64,000 nucleotides of DNA from Geomonas agri (GTDB taxonomy: Bacteria > Desulfobacterota > Desulfuromonadia > Geobacterales > Geobacteraceae), in assembly GCF_020179605.1 (NCBI RefSeq), contig NZ_JAINZO010000002.1:1054001-1118000 (forward strand), read 5' to 3'. The translations under genes and the position numbers were made by a program. Below are positions 23,851 through 32,317 of this stretch, one piece after another. Numbering within the stretch: position 1 is the first letter of the stretch; each line of letters starts with the position of its first letter. The notes beneath the pieces were generated by a model. It was given only the letters and a program-made list of their open reading frames with translations. It was not told the origin of the DNA and ran no database searches.

Positions 23851-24525
23851 ATGAGAATCTTGGTGGTTGAAGATGAGAAAAAGGTTGCCAGCTTCATTAA
23901 GCGCGGGCTCGAGGAGGAGCAGTATGAAGTCCATACGGCCGCAGACGGTGAAGAGGGACTGAAGCTTGCGCTGGAGAAGCCGTTCGATCTGATCGTGCTC
24001 GACTGGATGCTTCCGAAAAAAGACGGCCTTTCCGTGCTCAAGGAACTCAGGGAGCGTAAGAATGTCACCCCGATCCTGATGCTGACCGCGAAGGACTCCG
24101 TAGAAGATATCGTGGCTGGCCTGGACTCCGGTTCGGACGATTACCTGACCAAGCCGTTCGCCTTCGCCGAGCTGCTGGCCCGCGTCCGTGCGCTGATGAG
24201 AAGGAGCGAGCTCGACCGCGGCGCCGAGATCCGCTTTGCCGACCTCCGTCTCGACCCGGTTACTCACAAGGTATGGCGCAAGGACAAGGAGATCGATCTT
24301 ACCGCCAAGGAGTACGGTCTGCTCGAGTACTTCATGCGCAACCCGCACCAGGTGCTCACCAGGACCATGATCGCTGAGCACGTCTGGGATTACACCTTCG
24401 ACAGCTTCACCAACATCATCGACGTCTACGTGAACTACCTCCGTAAGAAGATCGATCGCGAAGCTGACAAGAAACTGATCCACACCGTCAGGGGCGTGGG
24501 CTACATCCTCAAAGAAGAAGAGTAG
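23851..24525 (+). CDS. OmpR-family response regulator (orphan)
   Basis: 224 residues. The receiver domain at about 1-115 has the acidic pair in VVEDEKK, the phospho-Asp in IVLDWMLPKKDG (about 51) and the Lys in LTKPFAF. A winged-helix DNA-binding domain at about 127-222 ends in HTVRGVGYIL. It is close to the CusR/MprA-like part of the family. No histidine kinase is adjacent; the upstream neighbour is the kinase-pyrophosphorylase and a terminator follows, so its partner kinase must lie elsewhere. Confidence 0.93.
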   Translation: MRILVVEDEKKVASFIKRGLEEEQYEVHTAADGEEGLKLALEKPFDLIVLDWMLPKKDGLSVLKELRERKNVTPILMLTAKDSVEDIVAGLDSGSDDYLTKPFAFAELLARVRALMRRSELDRGAEIRFADLRLDPVTHKVWRKDKEIDLTAKEYGLLEYFMRNPHQVLTRTMIAEHVWDYTFDSFTNIIDVYVNYLRKKIDREADKKLIHTVRGVGYILKEEE

Positions 24526-24549
24526 TCTGCACATCCCCTTGTCTGGCGA

Positions 24550-24596
24550 ACGGGCCTCTCCCGGCTGTAACAGCCGGGGTGAGGTCCGTTTTTTTG
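24550..24596 (+). terminator. intrinsic terminator after the response regulator
   Basis: A long stem (CGGGCCTCTCCCGGCTG / CAGCCGGGGTGAGGTCCG, with G-U pairs) with a 3-base loop is followed by seven T residues. Confidence 0.92.
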
Positions 24597-24612
24597 TTTA
24601 CGGCAGCCAGGC

Positions 24613-24641
24613 TTGACAAAGCACCGGGGCAGTATTAGTTT
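24613..24641 (+). promoter_or_regulatory. candidate promoter of the DegP gene
   Basis: A consensus -35 TTGACA (24,613-24,618) is paired with TAGTTT 17 bases later. The -10 is weak, which could suit an activated or stress-linked promoter. Confidence 0.4.
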
Positions 24642-24670
24642 TACCGTTACTCAAATCCCAGGAGGTAGCC

Positions 24671-26047
24671 ATGCAGGCAGCGATCGTCGCAAGATTTCTG
24701 GTGTTTAGCTTATTTCTCTCCTCCGTATTCTCCACCGTCGCGGGCGCCGCGACGCTCACCCCCGACTTCGCGAAGCTCGCCAAAAAGCTCAAGCCCGCGG
24801 TAGTCAACATCAGCACATCCAAAACCATAGCCATGAAGAAGAGGCAGCACCCGGGCGGCGACCCCTTCCAGGAGTACTTCGAGAAGTTCTTCGAGGCGCC
24901 GCACCAGCAACCCCGCAAGCAGCAGAGCATGGGGTCGGGCTTCATCATCAGCGATGACGGCTACATCATTACCAACAACCACGTCATCAAGGACGCAGAC
25001 GACATCAAGGTTAAGCTCTCCGACGGCCGCGAGTTCAAGGGGGAGATCAAGGGGCGCGACGATAAACTCGACCTCGCCCTGGTCAAGATCGAGGCGAAGG
25101 ACCACTTGCCAGTGGCACCCCTCGGCGACAGTGACAAGATGGAGGTCGGTGACTGGGTCATGGCCATCGGTAACCCCTTCGGCCTGAGCCAGACCGTCAC
25201 CGCCGGCATCATCAGTGCCGAGGGGCGGGTGATCGGCAGTGGTCCGTATGATGACTTCATCCAGACTGATGCCTCCATTAACCCGGGTAACTCCGGCGGT
25301 CCGCTCTTCAACACCGATGGCGAGGTGATCGGCATCAACACCGCCATCGTGGCAGGTGGTCAGGGGATCGGGTTTGCCATCCCGATCAATATGGCCAAGG
25401 AGATCCTGCCGCAGCTCAAAGAAAGCGGCAAGGTCACCCGGGGCTGGCTGGGCGTTTCTGTGCAGATGGTGACCCAGGATCTGGCCAAATCGTTCGGGAT
25501 GGAGACCGAGCAGGGCGCGCTGGTGGCCGAGGTGATGAAGGACAGCCCGGCTGAAAAGGCAGGCGTCAAGGGTGGCGACATCATCCTCGAGTACGACGGG
25601 CACACCATCAAGGACATGGCCGAGTTGCCGCGCCGCGTAGCGGCGACCCCGGTAGGGAAGAAGGTGAAGCTCGTGGTGCTGCGCGACGGTAAGCAGGTGC
25701 CGCTCCAGGTGACTGTCGAGAAACTGAAGGAAGGCGCAGAGGACGAGGTCGCCGCTGTCACCGGAGACCGCCTCGGGCTGAAAGTTACCGACCTGACCCC
25801 CGAGCGCGCCCAGCACATGAGGCTGCAGGGAGAGAAAGGTGTCGTGGTCACTGACGTGCAGGCCGACAGTCTTGCCGAGAAGGCGGGCATCGTCGGTGGC
25901 GACCTGATCCGGGAGATCAACGGGGTGCGCATCGCCAGCGTCAAGGAGTACAGCAAGGCGATCGCGGGAGTGAAGAAGGGCGGTTACTTGAAGATGCTGC
26001 TCAGAAGGGGCGAGGCCTCGCTGTTCGTGGCGCTCAGGATCGACTAG
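24671..26047 (+). CDS. degP: periplasmic serine protease of the DegP/HtrA family
   Basis: 458 residues from ATG 24,671 after AGGAGG. A signal peptide (about 1-25) exports it. The trypsin-like domain carries the triad His in ITNNHVIKD (about 106), Asp in DKLDLALVKIE (about 137) and Ser in NPGNSGGPLF (about 211). Two PDZ domains follow at about 258-345 and 368-455 (RGWLGVSVQ; EKGVVVTDVQADSLAEKAGI). This two-PDZ layout is typical of DegP-type chaperone-proteases that handle misfolded envelope proteins. It is monocistronic, between two terminators. Confidence 0.93.
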   Translation: MQAAIVARFLVFSLFLSSVFSTVAGAATLTPDFAKLAKKLKPAVVNISTSKTIAMKKRQHPGGDPFQEYFEKFFEAPHQQPRKQQSMGSGFIISDDGYIITNNHVIKDADDIKVKLSDGREFKGEIKGRDDKLDLALVKIEAKDHLPVAPLGDSDKMEVGDWVMAIGNPFGLSQTVTAGIISAEGRVIGSGPYDDFIQTDASINPGNSGGPLFNTDGEVIGINTAIVAGGQGIGFAIPINMAKEILPQLKESGKVTRGWLGVSVQMVTQDLAKSFGMETEQGALVAEVMKDSPAEKAGVKGGDIILEYDGHTIKDMAELPRRVAATPVGKKVKLVVLRDGKQVPLQVTVEKLKEGAEDEVAAVTGDRLGLKVTDLTPERAQHMRLQGEKGVVVTDVQADSLAEKAGIVGGDLIREINGVRIASVKEYSKAIAGVKKGGYLKMLLRRGEASLFVALRID

Positions 26048-26073
26048 GCGCAGCTGCATAAACTGAATGAGAA

Positions 26074-26105
26074 AGGGGGACCCGGGCTACGGGTCTCCCT
26101 TTTTA
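26074..26105 (+). terminator. intrinsic terminator after degP
   Basis: An 11-bp stem (AGGGGGACCCG / CGGGTCTCCCT, with one G-U pair) with a short loop is followed by T residues. Confidence 0.88.
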
Positions 26106-26121
26106 CGTCTAGTGCCGGCGA

Positions 26122-26163
26122 TTCTGCCCTCACCCCTGCCCCTCTCCCGGAGGGCGAGGGGAG
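26122..26163. repeat. interspersed CCCTCACCCC/CCTCTCCC repeat copy
   Basis: The sequence tgccctcacccctgcccctctcccggagggcgagggg (split by position) matches the intergenic repeat at 36,918-36,953 and, in part, 44,714-44,750. It lies between the convergent degP and RNase Z-like genes. Confidence 0.7.
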
Positions 26164-26178
26164 CCTTCCACGCGGGCC

Positions 26179-27183
26179 TCATGCCCCGGCGAACGCCTCG
26201 GCTACCTCGCGGCGTAGCTCTTCCTCGGCGCCCAGGTGCCTCGGGGAAAAGTGAAACGGAATCACGCGCGCGGCACCGGCCTCACGCGCCAGTTGGCCGG
26301 CCTGACGCGCGGTCAGGTGGGCGCGCTCCCTGGCACGATCGGCATCCACGTCCAGGAACACTGCCTCGATAAATAAGTAGTCGGCGCCGCGGGCAAGCTC
26401 CACGATGCGGCTGCGGTTGTCGGGGGTAAATGCGGTGTCGGTGACGTAAGCGATTTTCTCACCCGGCACCACCTGCAGCACCTTCTCTTTCAACTCGGCG
26501 AGAGTGAGTCGTCGTCCTTCGGCCTGGCCAGGCAGCGCCACCGTAACCACCAGGTCGTCCGGCGCGCCGCGCAGTACGGCGCGCTTCACTTCTGACAGCC
26601 ACGGTCCCACCGGGAGTCCCAATTCCGCGAGGTGATTCTTCATGAAGTTCACGTGCAGCTTTTCCTCGAATGCGTAGGCGAGGCAGGGGATGCTGTGCTC
26701 CAGGAAGGTTGCCCGTAGCCGCAGGTTCTCCTCCTCCAGGACCACGCCGTCCGTGAATGTCAGCCGCTCCTCGTCCTCCCGGGCGAAAACCCGGCGTGAG
26801 CTGAAGCGGGCACGCACCCCGCTGCCATCCGGGTGTAGTTCCGTGACGGTGATGACGAACTCGGTGGGGTAGCTCTGGATCAGGTTCCAGCTGTAGGAGG
26901 CGAGGCGGTGCTCGACCTGGCTCAGGATGCCGGGAGGGCCGAACAGGCGCAGTGCCATGTCGCGCCCCAGCATGATGCGCAACATGAGGTCAAAGCCGAT
27001 GAAGTGGTCGATGTGGGTGTGGGAGATGCAAACGTCGCTCAGGCGCAGGATCTTGCGCGGACCGAGGCGGTGGATCTCCCCCAGGTCGAAGAGGATCGCC
27101 CTCCGGGCAAACTGGAAGTCGACGTAGACGCCGGGGTCTCCGAAGGGAGGGTTGACCAGGGTGGGGAGGAAGTGGGGAGTCAT
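26179..27183 (-). CDS. RNase Z-like metallo-beta-lactamase-fold protein
   Basis: 334 residues from ATG 27,183. The metal-binding motif HTHIDHF is at about 55-61, further metal ligands may be the Asp in VTDTAF and the His in PFHFSPRH (about 313-320). The latter ending is seen in RNase Z/ElaC-like proteins, which cut the 3' trailer of tRNA precursors. The N-terminus is shorter and the middle differs from classical RNase Z, so it may be a related hydrolase. The gene is single and lies just downstream of the small-RNA locus on the same strand. Confidence 0.8.
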   Translation of the reverse strand: MTPHFLPTLVNPPFGDPGVYVDFQFARRAILFDLGEIHRLGPRKILRLSDVCISHTHIDHFIGFDLMLRIMLGRDMALRLFGPPGILSQVEHRLASYSWNLIQSYPTEFVITVTELHPDGSGVRARFSSRRVFAREDEERLTFTDGVVLEEENLRLRATFLEHSIPCLAYAFEEKLHVNFMKNHLAELGLPVGPWLSEVKRAVLRGAPDDLVVTVALPGQAEGRRLTLAELKEKVLQVVPGEKIAYVTDTAFTPDNRSRIVELARGADYLFIEAVFLDVDADRARERAHLTARQAGQLAREAGAARVIPFHFSPRHLGAEEELRREVAEAFAGA

Positions 27184-27260
27184 GCGTGCCTCCGGAGCCG
27201 TGGAGCAGGGAGTGGCGAGCCATTATTGCTATATATCCATAGCCACAGCAGCGCAAGACG

Positions 27261-27288
27261 AAAAAAAGGGGACCGTCGCCGGATCCCC
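27261..27288 (-). terminator. intrinsic terminator of the 6S-like RNA
   Basis: On the minus strand GGGGA-t-CCG-GCGA-CGG-TCCCC is followed by seven T residues. It stops the small-RNA transcript before the RNase Z-like gene. Confidence 0.85.
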
Positions 27289-27494
27289 TAATTTCTTAAT
27301 GCAGCTCTCTCCGCCCTGTCGTTTGGTTGTGGGGGCCTCACAGCGAGTTCCCATTCAGGTGGGCTCCTGTAGATCGCTTTAGGCAATTCCCGCGCAATGG
27401 GGCAGCACACCACGATCGAAACAGGCTCCCGTACAATAAATTATTCCGCAGGGGCGTTAATAACCTCACGGGCACGGCAGAGAGAGCGTGTAGT
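27268..27494 (-). ncRNA. ssrS: probable 6S RNA (SsrS-like)
   Basis: The transcript is bounded by a near-consensus promoter and an intrinsic terminator, contains no plausible gene, and folds as a long rod. The closing stem pairs GCTCTCTCTGCC (27,487-27,476) with GGGCGGAGAGAGC near 27,304-27,316. Inside, GGGAGCCTGT pairs with ACAGGAGCCC around a 2x2 loop, and GATCG with CGATC above it. A/T-rich unpaired stretches lie between, as in the promoter-mimicking bubble of 6S RNA. The span between the closing strands, about 185 nt, equals the usual mature 6S length. 6S RNA binds sigma-70 RNA polymerase holoenzyme. The name rests on shape, size and context, not on a profile search. No fau/ygfA neighbour is present. 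Confidence 0.6.
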
Positions 27495-27500
27495 GGCTGT

Positions 27501-27529
27501 ATTGTAGATCTGTGCTTATGAGAAATCAA
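27501..27529 (-). promoter_or_regulatory. sigma-70 promoter of the 6S-like RNA
   Basis: On the minus strand TTGATT (27,529-27,524) and TACAAT (27,506-27,501) are exactly 17 bases apart. The start of transcription is expected near 27,494, seven bases before the closing stem of the RNA. Confidence 0.75.
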
Positions 27530-27576
27530 CCTTGTTTTCTTTAATGACAATGTCGCTCATTCAGTCCCTAAAACTG

Positions 27577-27604
27577 TTGCAATTTTGACCGGTTGACGTA
27601 CAAT
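27577..27604 (+). promoter_or_regulatory. sigma-70 promoter for the DUF507 genes
   Basis: TTGCAA (27,577-27,582) and TACAAT (27,599-27,604) with a 16-base spacer sit 38 bases before the first DUF507 start codon. It diverges from the small-RNA promoter. Confidence 0.65.
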
Positions 27605-27641
27605 GCGCCGAACTGAAACCCTTTAATAAACGGGAGGTAAG

Positions 27642-27923
27642 ATGCGTCTTAAGGATGAACAGATCGCGCGCCTGGCGGAAAAGGTGCTGGGGGACCTGGA
27701 GCGTGCTCAGCTGGTGCAGCAGAAACAGGGACGCGGCGCCGTGCTGACGGGAATCAAGGCCGCCATCGCCAAGGATGTCAAGCAGGAGGAAGACTTGGAG
27801 CGCGACGCCGAGGCGCTGCTGGAGCAGACGCTCAAGGCCGTCGGAGGTCAGGGGATCGACCGGCACAAGATGCTCAAGATGATCAAGGACAAACTGGCAA
27901 AAGAAAGAAAGATTGTTCTGTGA
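27642..27923 (+). CDS. DUF507 family protein, copy 1 (93 aa)
   Basis: ATG 27,642 follows GGGAGG. The N-terminal MRLKDEQIARLAEKVLGDLE is the DUF507 signature; the rest is a charged helical domain ending in HKMLKMIKDKLAKERK. The family has no known function. A second DUF507 gene follows 50 bases downstream and groES comes next. The two are related over their whole length (compare DEQIARLAEKVLGDL with EDRISHIAHKIYDKL), so this is an old tandem duplication. Confidence 0.85.
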   Translation: MRLKDEQIARLAEKVLGDLERAQLVQQKQGRGAVLTGIKAAIAKDVKQEEDLERDAEALLEQTLKAVGGQGIDRHKMLKMIKDKLAKERKIVL

Positions 27924-27973
27924 CTGACCGCCTCGCCGGGCCACCAGACCGGTACGTCATCTAAGGAGAGACC

Positions 27974-28246
27974 ATGCACATCTCGGAAGACCGCATTTCC
28001 CATATAGCCCACAAGATCTACGACAAGCTCTACAACGACGACCTCGCCGATTTCCCGGATGAGCGCCGTGCCCTTGACTCCATCAAGGACTCCATCGAGG
28101 GGTTCTTCTCCATCATGGAGCAGGTGGACCAGGCCGTGCGCGCCAAGCTCGCCTCCTACAGCCAGGCCAAGGTTCCCGGCAGCCGCGAATGGGAGATCCT
28201 GTACCAGAAGTTTCACGCGGAGGAGCTGGCAAAAAGGAAGTGGTAA
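27974..28246 (+). CDS. DUF507 family protein, copy 2 (90 aa)
   Basis: ATG 27,974 after AAGGAGAG. It begins MHISEDRISHIAHKIYDKLY, the DUF507 signature, and contains DALDSIKDSIEGF-like helices (here ALDSIKDSIEGFFSIMEQVD). It ends in EELAKRKW, where copy 1 ends in KLAKERKIVL. Function unknown. It lies 40 bases before the groES promoter and probably belongs to the transcript starting upstream of copy 1. Confidence 0.85.
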   Translation: MHISEDRISHIAHKIYDKLYNDDLADFPDERRALDSIKDSIEGFFSIMEQVDQAVRAKLASYSQAKVPGSREWEILYQKFHAEELAKRKW

Positions 28247-28286
28247 CAGGGGGATAGCAGTCAGGAAATTATTTTGCAGACCGCCC

Positions 28287-28315
28287 TTGATTTTTGGGGG
28301 CATGCTGTTTATATT
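28287..28315 (+). promoter_or_regulatory. sigma-70 promoter of groES-groEL
   Basis: TTGATT (28,287-28,292) and TATATT (28,310-28,315) are 17 bases apart. The predicted start, near 28,322, falls just before the CIRCE element, the classical arrangement for HrcA repression. Confidence 0.8.
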
Positions 28316-28325
28316 TAGCAGGCAT

Positions 28326-28352
28326 TTAGCACTCAGCAGTTTTGAGTGCTAA
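28326..28352. promoter_or_regulatory. CIRCE element (HrcA operator)
   Basis: A perfect 9-bp inverted repeat TTAGCACTC-N9-GAGTGCTAA, identical to the CIRCE consensus. It overlaps the transcription start region of groES-groEL and predicts heat-inducible derepression by loss of HrcA binding. hrcA itself is not in the window. Confidence 0.97.
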
Positions 28353-28406
28353 TATTTTTTTCAATAATCAAGAGATCGATGCATCTCAAGGAAAGGAGAG
28401 GAAAGC

Positions 28407-28697
28407 ATGAATCTTAGACCGCTGCAGGACCGTATCATCGTGAAGAGGGTTGAGGAAGCTACCATGACCGCCGGCGGACTGTACATCCCGGAAACCGCCA
28501 AGGAAAAGCCGCAGCAGGGCGAAGTAGTAGCAGTTGGCAACGGGAAGAGGGGCGAGGACGGCAAGGTATACCCGATCGATCTGAAGGTGGGCGACAAGGT
28601 GCTGTTCGGCAAATACGCAGGTAGCGAAGTGAAGCTCGAAGGTGAGGACTACCTGATCATGCGCGAGGATGACATCCTCGGCGTTCTCGAGAAGTAA
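28407..28697 (+). CDS. groES: co-chaperonin GroES
   Basis: 96 residues, ATG 28,407 after [27 protein letters not shown] is the standard N-terminus, followed by the mobile loop containing [18 protein letters not shown] and the C-terminal [16 protein letters not shown]. It forms the seven-subunit lid of GroEL. First gene of the CIRCE-controlled operon, 36 bases before groEL. Confidence 0.98.
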   Translation: MNLRPLQDRIIVKRVEEATMTAGGLYIPETAKEKPQQGEVVAVGNGKRGEDGKVYPIDLKVGDKVLFGKYAGSEVKLEGEDYLIMREDDILGVLEK

Positions 28698-30386
<1,689 letters not shown>

Positions 30387-30414
30387 GCCCGGTAGTCCAA
30401 AGCAGCAACCAAAA

Positions 30415-30444
30415 GGGAGTCGGCCGAGCCGGCTCCCTTTTTTT
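30415..30444 (+). terminator. intrinsic terminator after groEL
   Basis: A 10-bp stem (GGGAGTCGGC / GCCGGCTCCC, one G-U pair) with a 3-base loop is followed by seven T residues. Confidence 0.92.
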
Positions 30445-30623
30445 ATGCTGCTGTTTTTATTAAGCGGTGCAGCGCCGGTTCTCCCAATTGGCGCTCTCTT
30501 TACTTAATATAAACGAAAGCGTATGCTTACGCCGGTATGGAAGATGCTGAGGGCTCATGAAGCAAGAGGAAAGGGCTAGGGCGTCGGGATAATCGGAACT
30601 ACTTGCGCAGGCGAGGGAACGTG

Positions 30624-32309
30624 ATGCAACAGGGTGTTGAGCAGCAAGAGGTCGGTAAGGAAGAGCTTGCTTCGGTGACGCAGATCATTCTGGCTATGAT
30701 CAAGACGTCGAAGGCGCTCAGGATCTACCTGCCCAACAACCCCGTGCTGATCGGATTCATTGCGGACCTCGGCACCAGGATGACCCTTCACCTGGCCCGT
30801 TACGGTGAGCTCACCCTGGACGTGGAGCCGTTCACGCTACGTTACCAAGGAGCGCAGGTTTATGAAAACAAGGACCCCAAGGAGAGCATGGCGAGCCGAC
30901 TCCATGCCGACGGCATCAGGACCATGTTCTTCGACCAGGGAGTGGAGCCTGCGGAAATAGTGGCTTTCCTCGGGGTGGTCGGCTTCGAGCGACCCAGCAG
31001 CGACGACGACGTGGTGACGCAGCTTTGGGAGCGCAACCTCCAGCATATCGGCTACCTTACCGAGGACGACTTCAGCGATCCTTACCTGTTGCGAGAGGCT
31101 GGGGATGCCGACCAGCAGCAGGAAGCGCTTGACCGTATCCGGGAGGCGCTGGTGCACCAGCCTCCCCCGGCACCGCGGATGATCCCCAAGCACCTCCTCA
31201 TGCTCACGGCCGAAGAAGAGGCCTGGTTGCGCAAGGCTGTCGACGTCGAGGGGCGCTGCAACGGTCTCGACGACGTGATCGGCATCCTGGCCGGTATCGT
31301 CAGCGAGGTTCAGGAACTGGAGCTTTTCGCTGACTTCACCGCCATCCTCGGCAATCTCACCGTCAACCTCGTGCTCGCTGGCGACATCTCTCACGCCCTC
31401 AAATTGGCGCGGTTTCTGGACCGCCTGCAAAAACTGCCGACAACTGAGCCGGAGCAGCGGCAGCTGTTGGCGGCGGCGCTGGCCGCGGTGCTTTCCGATG
31501 CCACCGTCGAGGTGCTCAGGGTGGCGCTGGACAGCGCCGAGGCGAGTATCGACTACGTCCAGTTGAAGGAACTGCTGTTGATCCTGGGTATACCTTCCCT
31601 GCGGGCGATCTGCGAACTCCTGGGGCGGGTGGAAAAACTCAAGGTGCGCAAATTGATCGTGGAGGTACTGGTGGAACTGGGGCAGGAGAAGCCGGCCGTA
31701 TTCGAGCCTTTTCTCTCCGACCCGCGCTGGTACCTGGTGCGCAACGTGGTGCTGATCCTTTCCCTGATCGGGACCCCGGCAGCGCTGAAAATGATCCTGG
31801 GGCTGATCACGCACCGGGAGCCGCGCATCCGGCGCGAAGTGCTGGGCTTTTTGGAGCGTACCAGCGACGCCAAAGCGAAGACCTACCTCCTCAAGTACCT
31901 GCGCGACGAGTCGAGCCCCCTGCGTATCAAGGCCCTGCAGGTCTTGACCCGGGAGCGGCTTCCCTTTGCGCTGAAGCCCATTATGGCGTTGGCCGGCGCC
32001 GACGATTTCCAGGAGCGCCCGCCGGAAGAGAAGAAGGAGATTTTCCTGGCGCTGGGAGAGTTGGGCCGGGAGAGTGTGCTTCCCATGCTGCGCGAGCAGC
32101 TCCTGAAGCGCTACTGGTTCCAGAAGGGAAATGAGAAGGAATCGGTACAGTTGGCGGTCCTGGCACTGGGACGGATACGCAACAAGGCTGCCCTGGAGCT
32201 TTTAGAAGAGGCGCGCGGACAGAAAAAGGGAGGCGAGGTCCGGTCCATGCTGGATCAGGCCATTGCCTCTCATACCGGCAGGGAAAGAAACCGTGGTGGG
32301 ACGAGGTGA
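30624..32309 (+). CDS. HEAT-repeat protein with an uncharacterised N-terminal module (561 aa)
   Basis: ATG 30,624 lies six bases after GAGGG; an in-frame TTG at 30,603 is possible but less likely. No signal peptide. Residues about 15-130 form a helix-rich then strand-rich module (QIILAMIKTSKALRIYLPNN; LTLDVEPFTLRY; RTMFFDQGVEPAEIVAFL). The C-terminal half, about 300-540, consists of HEAT/Armadillo-like repeats (MILGLITHREPRIRREVLGF; AKTYLLKYLRDESSPLRIKA), a protein-binding scaffold. No catalytic motif is visible. The downstream HD-GYP gene starts eight bases after the stop and seems to carry a similar N-terminal module, so the two probably act in one signalling unit. Confidence 0.8.
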   Translation: MQQGVEQQEVGKEELASVTQIILAMIKTSKALRIYLPNNPVLIGFIADLGTRMTLHLARYGELTLDVEPFTLRYQGAQVYENKDPKESMASRLHADGIRTMFFDQGVEPAEIVAFLGVVGFERPSSDDDVVTQLWERNLQHIGYLTEDDFSDPYLLREAGDADQQQEALDRIREALVHQPPPAPRMIPKHLLMLTAEEEAWLRKAVDVEGRCNGLDDVIGILAGIVSEVQELELFADFTAILGNLTVNLVLAGDISHALKLARFLDRLQKLPTTEPEQRQLLAAALAAVLSDATVEVLRVALDSAEASIDYVQLKELLLILGIPSLRAICELLGRVEKLKVRKLIVEVLVELGQEKPAVFEPFLSDPRWYLVRNVVLILSLIGTPAALKMILGLITHREPRIRREVLGFLERTSDAKAKTYLLKYLRDESSPLRIKALQVLTRERLPFALKPIMALAGADDFQERPPEEKKEIFLALGELGRESVLPMLREQLLKRYWFQKGNEKESVQLAVLALGRIRNKAALELLEEARGQKKGGEVRSMLDQAIASHTGRERNRGGTR

Positions 32310-32317
32310 GGTCGGGC

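Noticed and set aside
24710-26059. 449-codon minus-strand frame opposite degP
   Set aside because: Antisense shadow with His/Asp/Leu-rich composition typical of reversed GC-rich codons.
27338-27550. 70-codon minus-strand frame in the 6S-like locus
   Set aside because: It starts upstream of the predicted transcription start and its product has no coherent character; the RNA interpretation explains the region better.
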